Positions 13,301 to 23,589 of a DNA stretch of 64,000 bases are shown piece after piece; position 1 is the stretch's first letter; each line of letters starts with the position of its first letter. The DNA comes from Zeus faber (taxonomy: Eukaryota > Chordata > Actinopteri > Zeiformes > Zeidae). The notes beneath the pieces are model-generated. The model ran no database searches, was not told the DNA's origin, and worked only from the letters and a program-made list of their open reading frames with translations. The stretch covers positions 92,001 through 156,000 of the forward strand of contig OY482847.1 in the NCBI GenBank assembly GCA_960531495.1. Direction: 5' to 3'. Made by a program: the position numbers and the translations under genes.

Positions 13301-13872
13301 TTTTTTCCCTCAAGCCATCAGAACTGTCAACGCTGACCTCACCAGGGGTCCTAACTGAGCCATGCACTAGGCTCCACTACCTTCTGTACTGTATGTAGCA
13401 TACTGTACCGCATACTGTATCACTGTTCAGGGTTGTTCGTGATGCCGTATTGCTGCGCCGTACTGTTGTATACTGTGCTGTATTATCCCAAACACTACCT
13501 CACACTATTCACATTCACATGCCACTTTAATTCACATGCCACTTTAAATGCACATATCTGTATATACATAGGCATATTCCTTCAACCTAATCCATTTTAT
13601 TTCAATTTATTTTTTATTGTATTTTATTCTATATATTTTTTATCTTGTTCTATAAGTATTCCACTTACTGTATTACGTTTTAGGAGTCAGTTAGTCGGTC
13701 TATTAGAAAGGAATTTTCTACTTTTTATTTTATTTTATTTTTGTACTTTTTCCTAGGACTTATTGTGTGCTATCACCGGGTGCGTTGCATTACATTTCAC
13801 TGCATATATGTATGGAAGTATGTATATGTATGTGACAAATAAAAATCTTGAATCTTGAATCTTGAATCTTGA
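10343..13872 (+). mobile_element. CR1/L2-group LINE, copy C (near full length)
   Basis: This 3.5-kb element has its 5' GC-rich leader (from GCGATAGTGGCGCC), the whole endonuclease and RT coding region, the 3' UTR, the TGACAAATAAA motif and four TTGAATC tail units (13846-13872). It is the most complete of five copies in the window. It lies inside the C-terminal region of an older minus-strand LINE. I saw no clear target-site duplication at its ends. Confidence 0.9.
10432..13358 (+). pseudogene. Endonuclease/reverse transcriptase ORF of LINE copy C
   Basis: The frame opens MFARKKSTINSYGRDALMD at 10432 and runs to about 11517, where one base is missing compared with copy A (within the T-run at 11516-11521). 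Translation continues in the next frame (from 11520) to the stop at 13358. Endonuclease motifs in order are ILLANVQSLENKM, LCLTETWL, ITAVYIPPQA, TGNFNRAN and GKSDHAAIS. The usual GDFN is GNFN here (codon AAC at 11176-11178), so the catalytic Asp is replaced by Asn. RT motifs LNDYRPVALTS, FIDYSSAFNTI, TGSPQGCVLSP and KFADDT are intact. The product is inactive as written, but the copy looks young. Confidence 0.85.
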
Positions 13873-14040
13873 ACCATCAGGAGCCAGGGTAGTTCTTTGA
13901 GTACAGGTGCGATGTGATTTAGTAAAAAGCCGTGATGCAGAGTTTTGGATGAATTGGAGTTTGTTTATGACTTTACCAGTGACATCATACAGTCGACTAT
14001 TGCAATAGTGGATTTTGGAAGTGATCCCCAAGTTATCTTA
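13873..14040 (-). pseudogene. Old LINE C-terminus, right part
   Basis: The minus strand reads SKIHYCNSRLYDVTGKVINK, then LQFIQNSASRL, the typical post-RT segment of L2-like LINEs. It is the upstream half of the element whose continuation is at 10205-10342. Confidence 0.7.
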
Positions 14041-14439
14041 AGATATATGATAATATAATACAGGAAAGTGATGGTTCATTGTTTATTTCAAATATATTAA
14101 TTATCAATTATTGGTTATGTTAAGAAGGCATCAATTATTGCATTTTTCTATCACATTTCTCCCTTTTGTTCCTAATGGAATTAACATCGTAACGAAAATG
14201 CAGTAAAGATAAGAAACATAATAATGACAACAGCAAAAATTAATCATGTGAAAGCAATGACTAATGCATCCAATAAGTATGGGTAAACATAATTAGACAC
14301 ATGCATTATCTTTGGCATCATCACCTGTTCTTAAACAGATTGTCTTTTCTGATTGTAAGGTGTCTACCTCTGGGTGTAGTGTGGGTGTGGGTAGGGGGGA
14401 GGAGCGGGACTCTTCTTCTTCTGGATCACTGCTCCAGAT
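14041..14439. other. AT-rich spacer; no gene seen
   Basis: No coding similarity was recognised. The segment runs from the LINE remnant into the first L1 fragment. Confidence 0.45.
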
Positions 14440-15267
14440 CTGTGGTGGGTGACATGGAATCACACACCCTCAGAAACTCATTCTTTATCCAAACAAATTC
14501 AGGCCAATCTGGCACAACCCAGATTTCCTGGTTATAAACAGACCAATAATCTTTAGGTCTTGGAAAAGGCAAGGAATTACTCATCTGGAACACATTTTTG
14601 AAAACAATTTGCTTATATCCTTCCCAACCTTAACCCAAAGGTATAATATCGGTGGCCATGGCTTCCTTCAATTCCTTCAATTCCGTCTCTAAAAGTTAAA
14701 ATCAAATTGACGAACAACATCCTACAACCACCTGAAATGATTGAACATCTCACTCATATCGGTCACTTGAAAAATGCCTTTTCCAGAATATACAAAGTTT
14801 TATTAAAAACAGACGACACTTTATCTTTACCTACAATGGAATGGGAAAGAGACCTTGCTGTTCCCACCGATATCAACCTGTGGAAGCTAATTTGCAACAC
14901 CTTTTCGATGACCCACAACTCCAAAATGCAACTCATCCAATATAAGATCTTGCACCGAGCTCATATCACGGAACACAAAATGTTCAAAATGGGTTTTGTG
15001 GACGAAGACATTTGCTCTCACTGCTCCCTTGATGCCAGAGATGACTTCATTTATGGCTTCTGCCTCTGCCCACCTATCTTAGCATTCTGGGCCATCACCA
15101 AGAAGCTATCAACCCTTCTGGGCTGCAGCATTCCAGTCTCCTTGTCTATATGTCTTCTTGGTGACCTCTCCTCAGTCAAACCACCACGTAGACACCACCA
15201 ACCCATTTTGATTGCCTTAACAATTGCCAAGAAAACAGTATTACTCAATTGGAAAAAGGGGGGGTAA
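14440..15267 (+). pseudogene. L1-type LINE ORF2 C-terminal fragment
   Basis: The last part (14707-15267, 186 codons open) resembles the C-terminus of fish L1/Tx1-type ORF2. It has MTHNSKMQLIQYKILHRAHI, a Cys-rich block DICSHCSLDARDDFIYGF, LCPPILAFW, and the closing LIALTIAKKTVLLNWK. The preceding 14440-14700 contains SFFIQTNSGQSGTTQ and is repeated in inverted orientation at 16585-16915. Frameshifts separate the two parts. The endonuclease and RT are missing, so it is a 5'-truncated copy. Confidence 0.72.
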
Positions 15268-15835
15268 CATCGAGGTGCTGAGCACACGCTGCTACATGTA
15301 TGGGCACTTGGCGGTCAGACTGGTTTGGGCGTCTGGTCGGCTGCGGTGGGGTGTGCCTCCCCCTTGCACTGGGCGTGGGTGGGCATGGGAGTCCTGCTGG
15401 CTCGCCCACGGGGTGTTGGTCTGTCGTCGGGGGACTGGGATCCGAGCCTGTGGTCTGTGCCTTGTGCCCGCGGCCCCGGTTCTGAGCCTGCGGCTGCGTC
15501 TTGTGCCTGCACCTGGGGCTTGGTTGTATGTGTGCCCACACGGGGGTGCAGAGTCTCCTCATGCTCCCTTGGACTGGGTAATGCTCCTCGGGGCTGGGCT
15601 TGGGGGTTCCTCCACAGCCCCCTGGCTTCTCTGGGGTCCAGGGGGTCTTCTGTGGCCACAGGGCAGGGCACTCAGGGCTTTCCTGCAGCTGTAGGGTGTC
15701 TACAAGGCTGCGGAGTTGGGGGGGGTTCGGGGCCCTTTCCGCTGCTTGAAGGTGCCACGACACAATACTGACCTTCTCCACCAGTACCAATGGGGATAAA
15801 TCATGTATACTCACTGGTGGTCATCTTACACACAC
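15268..15835 (+). other. GC-rich tract, probable L1 3' UTR
   Basis: Immediately after the L1 ORF2 end, a GC-rich tract of about 500 bp is open in several frames on both strands but has no recognisable domain. Its position suggests the 3' UTR of the L1 copy. It ends in ACACACAAAC repeats at 15829-15895. No host exon was recognised in it. Confidence 0.4.
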
Positions 15836-15897
15836 ACAAACACACACAAACACATAAAGGCGGTCCCATCCCATACACACACACCACCACACACACC

Positions 15898-16073
15898 GCT
15901 GGTCATCTAGTAATCTAAAGGTTGCTGGTTCGATCCCAGGCTCCTCCTGCTAGCATGCTGTAGTGTCCTTGAGCAAGACATTTAACCCCTAATTGCTCCT
16001 GATGGCTGCGTCCGTCGCTGTTTGAATAATTGTAAGTGGCTTTGGATAAAAGCGTCTGCTCAATGTAATGTAA
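15898..16073 (+). mobile_element. V-SINE-type tRNA-derived SINE, 5'-truncated
   Basis: The copy has the B-box-like GGTTCGATCCC, the central GTCCTTGAGCAAGACA block typical of V-SINEs, and the 3' tail with GGATAAAAGCGTCTGCT and ATGTAATGTAA. The A-box end present in the copy at 25861 is missing. The tail resembles the 3' end of the L2-like LINE at 33.2 kb. Confidence 0.82.
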
Positions 16074-16584
16074 CCCTCATGGTTGCATTCCTCTCTTTAA
16101 CTGCCATAACTATGACAGGGAGAGGCCACGTGACCAGTTGTAGTTCCAGTTTTCCTGGACCTAATTATTTGTTTTTCAATACATGTTGTTATCCAATGTT
16201 TATGTTTTTGTGTAAATGTTGTTTGTTTCTATGTTTAGTTTGTCTCACCCATGGTGATGCGCCCCTCTTGGAGTAGTGATCAGTTGTTTAAAGACCCAAA
16301 CATGATAAATAGTTCTCCAAAGAGGGGGTTGGTGGTGGTTCTCTATAACCAAAAACTGTGCTCTTGTCATTCCACCGGTCATCAACAGGACAGAGTAATT
16401 GCAGCAGTTCTTGATGATTTAAGAATCAATTAATAAAGAGTTGCATTGCAGGTTGAGAACTTGAACTCCACTTGCAGACTAATTTTGTCCTAGATGTGCA
16501 CCCACCCAACCGCAGAGCCCCGGTGAGAACCGAAGGACCGCCACATGCCCCAAAACACCCCAACATTGCCCCGACTTAGGAAGA
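16074..16584. other. No gene recognised
   Basis: This segment contains a T-rich stretch and AATTAATAAAGAG at 16428-16440, which looks like a polyadenylation signal. It could be a retroelement 3' end, but no family was recognised. Confidence 0.35.
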
Positions 16585-16915
16585 TTCAAGTATTAAATGA
16601 TGGAGTTATGGAAGCCGTGGCCACCAATATTATTCCTTTGGGTTTAGGTTGGGAATGATATAAGTGACTGGAGTTCCAGATCAGTAATTCCATGTCTTTT
16701 CCAAGACCTAAAGATTATTGGTCTGTTTTTAACCAGAAAATCTGGGTTGTGCCAGATTGGGGTGAATTTGTTTGGAGATAGAGTGTGACCACTGAGTTTG
16801 AGGAATCTCCACCAGCCTGAAAGAGTTGTTGCGATGAATGGGTTTTTAAAGCAATTATGTTTCCTTATTAAATCAGTAAGGAATGGAAGATCAGATATTG
16901 ATAACCCCTGACATC
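16585..16915 (-). pseudogene. L1-type ORF2 fragment, inverted relative to 14.4 kb
   Basis: The reverse complement of this stretch aligns by eye with 14440-14670. It shares TCTTTAGGTCTTGGAAAAG and the TGGCACAACCCAGAT block. On the minus strand it encodes HTLSPNKFTPIWHNPDFLV, a thumb-region segment of L1 ORF2. Together the two copies form an inverted repeat about 2 kb apart. Confidence 0.65.
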
Positions 16916-16992
16916 ATGTTTTTGTTTTTGTTTCCAAACTTTTCATTTCATTCACACTTGGAGTAATCCACGTTCGGACTGCACATCAGCGT

Positions 16993-17196
16993 ATACATTA
17001 CGTTGCATTTAGCAGACGCTTTTATCCAAGTGACTTACAATTATTCAAACAGCGATGGACGCAGCCATCAGGAGCAATTAGAGGTTAAGTGTCTTGCTCA
17101 AGGACACTACAGCATGCTAGCAGGAGGAGCCTGGGATCGAACCAGCAACCTTTAGATTACTAGACCACCAACTCTACCTCCTGAGCTACCACCCCC
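16993..17196 (-). mobile_element. V-SINE-type SINE, near full length
   Basis: In minus orientation it has the A-box-like TAGCTCAGGAGG, the B-box GGTTCGATCCC, the GTCCTTGAGCAAGACAC core and the GGATAAAAGCGTCTGCT tail. It ends only about 80 bp upstream of the hsd11b2 exon at 17277. Confidence 0.85.
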
Positions 17197-17276
17197 CACC
17201 CCCCTATACAGTATGTGCTTGATGCATACCACACTGTGTATGGATTGATGTGCACTGTGTGTGTGTATGTGTGCAG

Positions 17277-17414
17277 GGGACCAGCCCTTCCCCTGCCTTG
17301 CAGCCTATGGAGCGTCTAAAGCGGCGTTGAACCTTTTTACCAACACGCTGCGCCACGAGCTGCAGCCGTGGGGCGTCACCGTGTCAACCATCCTGCCCTC
17401 GTCCTACAAGACAG
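17277..17414 (+). CDS. hsd11b2: hsd11b2 penultimate coding exon (11-beta-HSD type 2)
   Basis: The exon encodes PFPCLAAYGASKAALNLF, then TNTLRHELQPWGVTV and PSSYKT. This is the catalytic YxxxK segment of a short-chain dehydrogenase, with Tyr and Lys as in Tyr232/Lys236 of human HSD11B2. The enzyme oxidises active glucocorticoids (cortisol) to inactive 11-keto forms using NAD+ at the endoplasmic reticulum; in fish it also contributes to 11-ketotestosterone synthesis. Splice sites are clear: acceptor TGTGTGCAG before 17277 and donor GTAGGT at 17415. The exon is 138 bp, entering and leaving at phase 1. Its last base joins 22978 to form a Gly codon. HSD17B2 is the closest alternative, but the C-terminal exon fits type 2 11-beta-HSD better. 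Upstream exons with the NAD-binding Gly motif were not found in the window. Confidence 0.88.
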
Positions 17415-18930
17415 GTAGGTATCAAGCGCCTCCCACACCAAGCCCATCCTACACTAAGGTCTCCCACACCCAAACCCTCCCGCACCAAACCTCCCGCACC
17501 AAGCATCACTATTACAGATGTCAGTGGTTTCAAAAGATGCCCTCCCCGCCATTAGGCAGCTGTGAGGGATCGTGAATATCTTATTCGCGGCGGTCCGGTC
17601 TGTACTAATAAAAAGTTTGGAACCCCAGCTGTAGAATGACATAAAACCGGCATGAATTCCGATTTGATTGTTCAGACCGAGATCCCACTGCAAAAAATCA
17701 AACCTGTATCTGATTAAGGAGCACTATGAAAGTGTCCCAAACCAAATTGAAAATATCAGATTCCATGTGATGTGTGCTGTTGACACAGAATCACCGATGA
17801 CCAAAGAAAATCAGATCTTGGTCACCTAGGCCTGCAGTGTGAATGTAGCCTAAATTAATGGAAAAAAAGTAGAAATAAAACATTGTGCAGTTACTGTATG
17901 TAGCTACTGTTAGTTTACTCTCTGTTCTGCACCTTGGAAGGAGCGATGCATTGGCATGAAGAAAGATTCCCGTAAATGAACGGTCCAGCCAGTTTCTGAG
18001 AATCTCTACCTCATAATAGTGCCGATCCATTGTACCTGCAGATGAGATTCAGTAACTTAGTAAAGTCATGTTGCAACATCATTTGAAATTTTTGAGTTTT
18101 GAGAAGAGAAAGAAAAAACGAAAGAGACAAGAGAGATGATAAAACAAAGAAGGAGGAAAGTAAGAAGAACAAACAACATTTCTATAGATTTACAACCCAC
18201 CTTCAAAAATCAACGGTGGTCCTGGCCCTTGGCATGAAATTCCACTACAGACATGAAACTTCACTGGATGTTTGATGCATGGTTTCCTGACGCCAGCGAC
18301 ACCTTTTTTCCTGTAGCATCATCAATCAGTTCATCCAACAAATTGTCAAATATTTTACCAGTCGCTTTCCATTCCTGCGCTCACTCCAAACACAGCTCCA
18401 TGTTCTTCACAGGGGTCATTGGAGTCATTCTGTAAGAAGACTTTATTCACGATAGGAAATTAAAGTTCAATTTCCCCAGCCCCCTTTAAAACATTTCCTC
18501 TCAACAAAAATATTGCTTGAAATTATAATCATAGAATATGATCGATATCAATCAAAGGCAATAGTGATATTGTTTTGTGTTTGTGATATTTACCAGGTTT
18601 TGCCATATTTCCAGCCAAGTCGAGCCATCGCCTTTCTCACTGTGCACAACCCGATGGTTATATTGTGACTTGTTTAAAGGAGCAATTGAACTTTCCTTGA
18701 TAGCTCGTTGGCCGCTTTCAGGATGGAGTCTATTGTTTCCACCACCTGACTGGATAAAAAGAGATGCATTCAATCTTACCCGTCAAAATCAGCCAAGTGG
18801 ACATATGTAAAATTGCAAGCAGTGTTTTTTGACTTGACTGTGATAATAACACCATCAGCAGGGGTGTTGCTACTGTAGGACGCAAGGACATCAGGGGCTT
18901 AGCCAAGGCAGGATCAAGTCATTTTGATAC

Positions 18931-19796
18931 GGTGGCCCGGAGAGCTCAACACACTGCAACTTACGAAAACACATGCAAATAGACAAAACACAGGCAAATA
19001 AAGAAAACATCTTACCAATATGACAACACATGTGAGGCATTTAGAAAACGCATTACAAGTACAGACACAAACTTCACCACACTATCACAGAGCCAGTAGT
19101 AGCAATTTTCTCTGGAATAATGCACATAAATGGCTTGAATAAAAAACTGTAGATTGATATGAAAGTTGTTTTTTCTTTTTATTAATAGCATGGAGGAAGC
19201 AGAAGGACAATTTGGATGCGGTGGCCTTGCTTGGCACGATTTGTCTGTGATAGTTGCGGCTCCTGGTTATTACTTGTATAAATTCTAATTTATAGATACA
19301 GGCACGAGAAAATTTTGTTTAATATATTTCATCACAGATAAATCAATGCATCCAGTGTGGCTCACTTCTGTAATGTGGCTTTTGCGTTTGTGTTTTCCCT
19401 TAATGCAGTTGTGTTTTCTGTTAATGTGTTTGTGTTTTCCGTTTATGCTGTTGAGTTTTCCCTTAATGCGGTTGTTTTCCATTAATGCAGTTGTGTTTTC
19501 CGTTAATGTGTTTGTGTTTTGTGTTTATGCTGTTGTGTTTTCCCTTAATGCGGTTGTAATCCATTAATGCAGTTGTGTTTTCCATTAATGTGTTTGTGTT
19601 TTCCGTCAATTTGGTTGTGTTCTTCGTATTTGCAAAGCGTTTTGGTAGACAGCACATTCGACACATATGGGTTTGCAGTGCGTTTTCTTAGTGCTGCGCA
19701 TGTGTTGTCATATTGGTGAAGATCTTTTCTTAATCTGCTAGTGTTTTATCTATTTGCGTGTATTTTCTTATGTTGCAGTGCATAGAGCTCTCCACC
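18931..19796. mobile_element. Fold-back element with long inverted arms and tandem core
   Basis: The left arm at 18931-19050 matches the reverse complement of the right arm at about 19677-19796. Both contain GGAGAGCTC, ACTGCAAC, GCAAATAGA and CAATATGACAACACATG in the same order, with roughly 80-85% identity by eye. The arms flank a segment that recurs at 42.3 kb and a 21-bp tandem array (19388-19620). No transposase is present, so it would be non-autonomous. The superfamily is unknown. Confidence 0.75.
19388..19620 (+). repeat. 21-bp tandem array with higher-order structure
   Basis: About eleven units resemble TGTGTTTTCCCTTAATGCAGT. Variant endings (GCAGT, GTGTT, GCTGT, GCGGT) recur in the same order, and every fourth unit is shortened to 19 bp, giving a higher-order period of about 82 bp. 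Confidence 0.85.
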
Positions 19797-21296
19797 CTAT
19801 TTTGCTACCAATAATAATGATACCGCGCCAGTTCATATGGCTTCCGGTTCCTCTTGGCAGGAAGGGTTTTCGGGGTGATGCAGAAGCAATGACTAGAAGC
19901 AATGACTCCCATGCTCGCGAGCTGATTAACTACATATCTTGTCAACCAGCCTTTCTACAGCAGGCTTCTCATCAGTTCACTGCTTTGCTGGTTGATCCTT
20001 GCCATTCTGGTGTTCTCACCTTAACCGTGTGGTACTGAATGTGCAGGACAACGTCACGTCCTGGGATACAGATGGGCGTACAGGTTAATGGATTTGAAAT
20101 CCACACTGCCACACCCCCTAAGTACCTACTGTTTATTTATACGCCTGTCGGTGCTAAAGAAAATCACACTGCTCCGTACATCTTCGGTATCTTTGCAACC
20201 TCGCTATGTCAGGATTGGAAGCATCCACATTCTATGGAAAGAGCTCCAGGATGACAAGGAATCTGTAGGCCCTGCAGGCCCTGCAGCGCCCCGCAAGCCC
20301 CTTTTTCCATCGCATGAAAACACGTCCCCAGTGAGAAAAACAGCGGTATGTATAGCCCCTTTCCCACTTGCACCGAAAGTTGTAAGCCATAAATCTACTG
20401 GCAATTATACCAGTATAATTTTTAGTATGGTAGAAAAAATTAATGTCGTGATAATGTCAGTATTCCGACTTGTAGACGACGTTAGGGACGATAAACAGTT
20501 TGTCTTACCACTGACGACAGCACTTCTGGGTTGGGGGACCCTGGGGCTGTTCTCTTATGTGCCTGTAGCAAATACTATTTACTTTGTGAATGTTTACTTC
20601 ATGCTTAAAAGAATAAAGATATTTTTGCGATCTAAACATTTTACCTCATTTTTTCAATTACACTTATTTTTAACTTGAACATGTATTAATGGCTCACGCT
20701 CCCCAATAGCCATGTCTCGAGTTTATTATAAGTTTAAGTTTATAGCAATTATATTATAAGTTCCATCATCTAAATATTTTTTTCTTTTTTAATAGATTTT
20801 TCTGATTGAAAATTTTGTAAAAACACACTGAGTTCCATAAACAAACAGAATTGCTTCTTTTGTTGGTATTTGTGAGTAACAACTACAATAGTACATTTGT
20901 TTTAGTTTTTCAGCTGAAATTACTTAGTAAATCTGTATTTACAGATTTTTCTACTGCTGCTCAATGGCCTGCGGCCACGCCCTCACACAGCACACAACCA
21001 GCCAAGCGTTTTGTGGCCAAAAAAGAGGTAAGACACCATAATTGTCAATATTAATTTATGTTACTGTATTTCATTCAATTCCATTTTGAGGAAAGGAATA
21101 TTGTTGTTGAGGACTCATTTACTTATCTGTATTTAAAATTGCAGCCTACCATTATAACAGCTGTCCTGCACCACAACGCAGGGAGGGGCTGTCTGAGCGC
21201 CTTCCACGCAGAACAAGAGAACTTGATGCAGAGAAGGGGCGATTATACACATCGCGGGTTGAGAATGTTGCCTTGCAAGGGGAGATGGCAGCCATG

Positions 21297-21373
21297 TGAG
21301 AGAGAGAGAGAGAGTGGGGGGGCAGAGAGAGAGAGAGGGGGGGGGCAGAGAGAGAGAGAAAGATAGAGAATGG

Positions 21374-21405
<32 letters not shown>

Positions 21406-21496
21406 AAGAGAGCGAACAAGAGAGAGAGAGAGAGGAACCAGAGAGAGAGTGAGGGGGGGCAGAGAGGGGGGGGTGGGTAGAGAGAGAGTGAGGGGG

Positions 21497-21541
<45 letters not shown>
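21297..21541 (+). repeat. GA-rich simple repeat
   Basis: A purine-only tract of (GA)n, GGGG and GAAA interruptions runs through most of 245 bp, within the hsd11b2 intron. Confidence 0.9.
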
Positions 21542-21545
<4 letters not shown>

Positions 21546-22977
21546 AACTGGTAAATGTCATCAGAGAACTCGGGGACAACGCTACAAGATGCTTTCCCTC
21601 AGCCTGTCCATCATCATGGCTGACAGCGCTGGTTTTCATTAGCATGCGGCCATAGAACATGTGAGGTGAGACCGGAGGACCACGCCCCTGTCCTCCAAAT
21701 GAGCCAGGGCTGCGTGGATCACTCCGGGTGCTTGCTCTTCTGTGTTGTCACACCAGATGAAAAATTGTGAGCTTGGTATGATACAAACTGGAAGGATCTG
21801 TGGGAAGTGGGAGCGCCAGGAAACCTGAAGGAGTTTGTCATGAACAGGAGTTGATGGTGCTGAGTCAGGCCATGTTCCCAAACCTTTTCTTCATGCAGGT
21901 AACTTGTAGTGAATATGAGAATGTGTCTTTTGCTAATAAATAATAATAATGAACAATTTCTGTGAAGTGCCGTCTTGACTTTACTTTCTAGTACTTTCAG
22001 TACTACGCTCTCATTTTCAAGATAATCTTGACAATTAGTTATATATATGATATATAATGTGTTTCTTTTTACTTTCTTACGTATGCAGTAATTTTTACAG
22101 AAACACAAAATGAAATAATACATGATAATGAAATAATACAAAATCATTGAAATGCAAATAGAATAACAAAATAGAGAACCATAAATGTGTCAACTTAAAT
22201 GATAGATCAGACCAATCCGTTGATTGTTTTAAGTAGGTCCTTAAAACCCATTTTATAAGTTACTCTAGATATCTTTGTTATAGATTTTATTTCTAAAAGA
22301 AATAGCAAATATCGTTTCCATTACGCATGGAGAGGGAGACAGGGCACAAAACTCCCTCAGAGGATATACGCACACCATTATAGATCAGGACAAAAGCTGC
22401 GCTGGTAGACGGACACAGTATTTGAAAACATCAGATTAATAACGTGTCAACAGGTTATTTCAACACCTTCTTTTCGCTCATGGTTTCCATACCGGACAGA
22501 TGACAGCGCTGGCTCTCGGGAGCGGGGATATACAGGCGGAAGTGACATCAGTGCCAACAGCTGTCTGTCTGGACTGCTCATGTGTGCCACCTGCTGATGG
22601 TTGCTATGCACTACAGCTAGTCTTTCGTTTCTGGCACTTCTGAAGCCGCTGACGCCAGTAACATCTGTACAAACACATTGACAACTTCATCTAGATCAAA
22701 ACTTCTTCACTAATTATTACCTTTCAAGAGAACTCTGACAAATTATCCTTTACACTTGGTTTTGATTTCCAATCTGGTCTCTAATTTGTAATAACTATGT
22801 AATAATAAAATATGTAATATAATAATATGGCAGAACCTTCCAGATGGGGGTACAATCATATAAACTGTAGTTAATTAATTAAAATATCAAATCTCTTTAT
22901 ATTTATTTAAACCTCAACATGGTTTGTATCAAACCATATCTACAATCATAATTAATAAATCTACATGTCTTGTCTAG

Positions 22978-23324
22978 GTCAATCCAGTAACCATGGTTAC
23001 TGGGAGCAGCAGTACAAACAGCTGCTGCAGAACCTGTCTCCGGGTCTCCTGGAGGACTATGGAGAGGACTACATGTTGGAGACCAGGGAGCTGTTCCAGG
23101 ACCATGCCCGGACCGCCAACGAGGACCTGAGCCCGGTGGTGGACACCATTGTCCAGGCGCTGCTGTCCATGCGGCCTCAGAGGCACTACTACGCTGGCCC
23201 TGGCGTGGGCCTCATGTACTTCATCTCCAGCTACTTCCCCTACGGACTCAGCAACAGGTTCCTTCAGAAGCTCTTCGTCAAGAAGAAGCTGCTGCCGCGA
23301 GCACTGAGGGAACAGTCACACTTC

Positions 23325-23380
<56 letters not shown>

Positions 23381-23399
23381 CGAGGAACTGGTCAAGTAG
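22978..23399 (+). CDS. hsd11b2: hsd11b2 last coding exon with poly-Asn C-terminus
   Basis: After acceptor TTGTCTAG the frame (phase 1) reads QSSNHGYWEQQYKQLLQNL, then LLEDYGEDYMLETREL, LSPVVDTIVQALLSMRPQ, RHYYAGPGVGLMYFIS and LLPRALREQSHF. It follows the human HSD11B2 C-terminus block by block, including the DLTPVVDAI-like and YYPGQGLGLMYFI-like segments. The stop is TAG at 23397-23399. Between SHF and EELVK lie 19 consecutive Asn residues, all encoded by AAC (23325-23381); I know of no such run in other HSD11B2 proteins. The tail after PRAL is variable in vertebrates, so the run may be tolerated. No AATAAA lies within the first several hundred bases downstream. Confidence 0.9.
23325..23381 (+). 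repeat. hsd11b2: Coding (AAC)19 microsatellite in hsd11b2
   Basis: Nineteen perfect AAC units lie in frame and encode poly-Asn. Perfection at the nucleotide level points to recent slippage and probable length polymorphism. Confidence 0.95.
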
Positions 23400-23589
23400 C
23401 TTGTAAACTTGCGGAAGTAGCTTCATCTTCTATGGTCAAACTAGGAGCAGCTCTATTGAATTGGACATAAAGGTTTGTTCAATTAAGGGATCCTAGAAAT
23501 GCACCAAAACATTTTTGTCATTTTGTATATTTCTGGTCTCATCCATAGCCGGTGAGTAAATGTGATCAAACCTATCAAGCTGATCACCT

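Larger units (their letters stand above)
17415..22977 (+). other. hsd11b2: hsd11b2 last intron (5.6 kb)
   Basis: The intron is bounded by GTAGGT at 17415 and TCTAG at 22973-22977, with phase 1 on both sides. It contains a fold-back element (18931-19796) and a GA-rich array (21297-21541). The rest (17415-18930, 19797-21296 and 21542-22977) shows no gene I can recognise. An antisense segment at about 18250-18440 reads KIFDNLLDELIDDATGKK, which looks protein-like but was not identified. Confidence 0.8.

Noticed and set aside
15224..15814. Overlapping open frames of up to 189 codons in a GC-rich tract
   Set aside because: No domain or splice context, open on both strands because of base composition, and directly downstream of an L1 ORF2 end.
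1..17276. hsd11b2 exons 1-3
   Set aside because: I looked for the NAD-binding Gly-rich motif and the central SDR region on the + strand and found nothing convincing, so these exons probably lie before the window.
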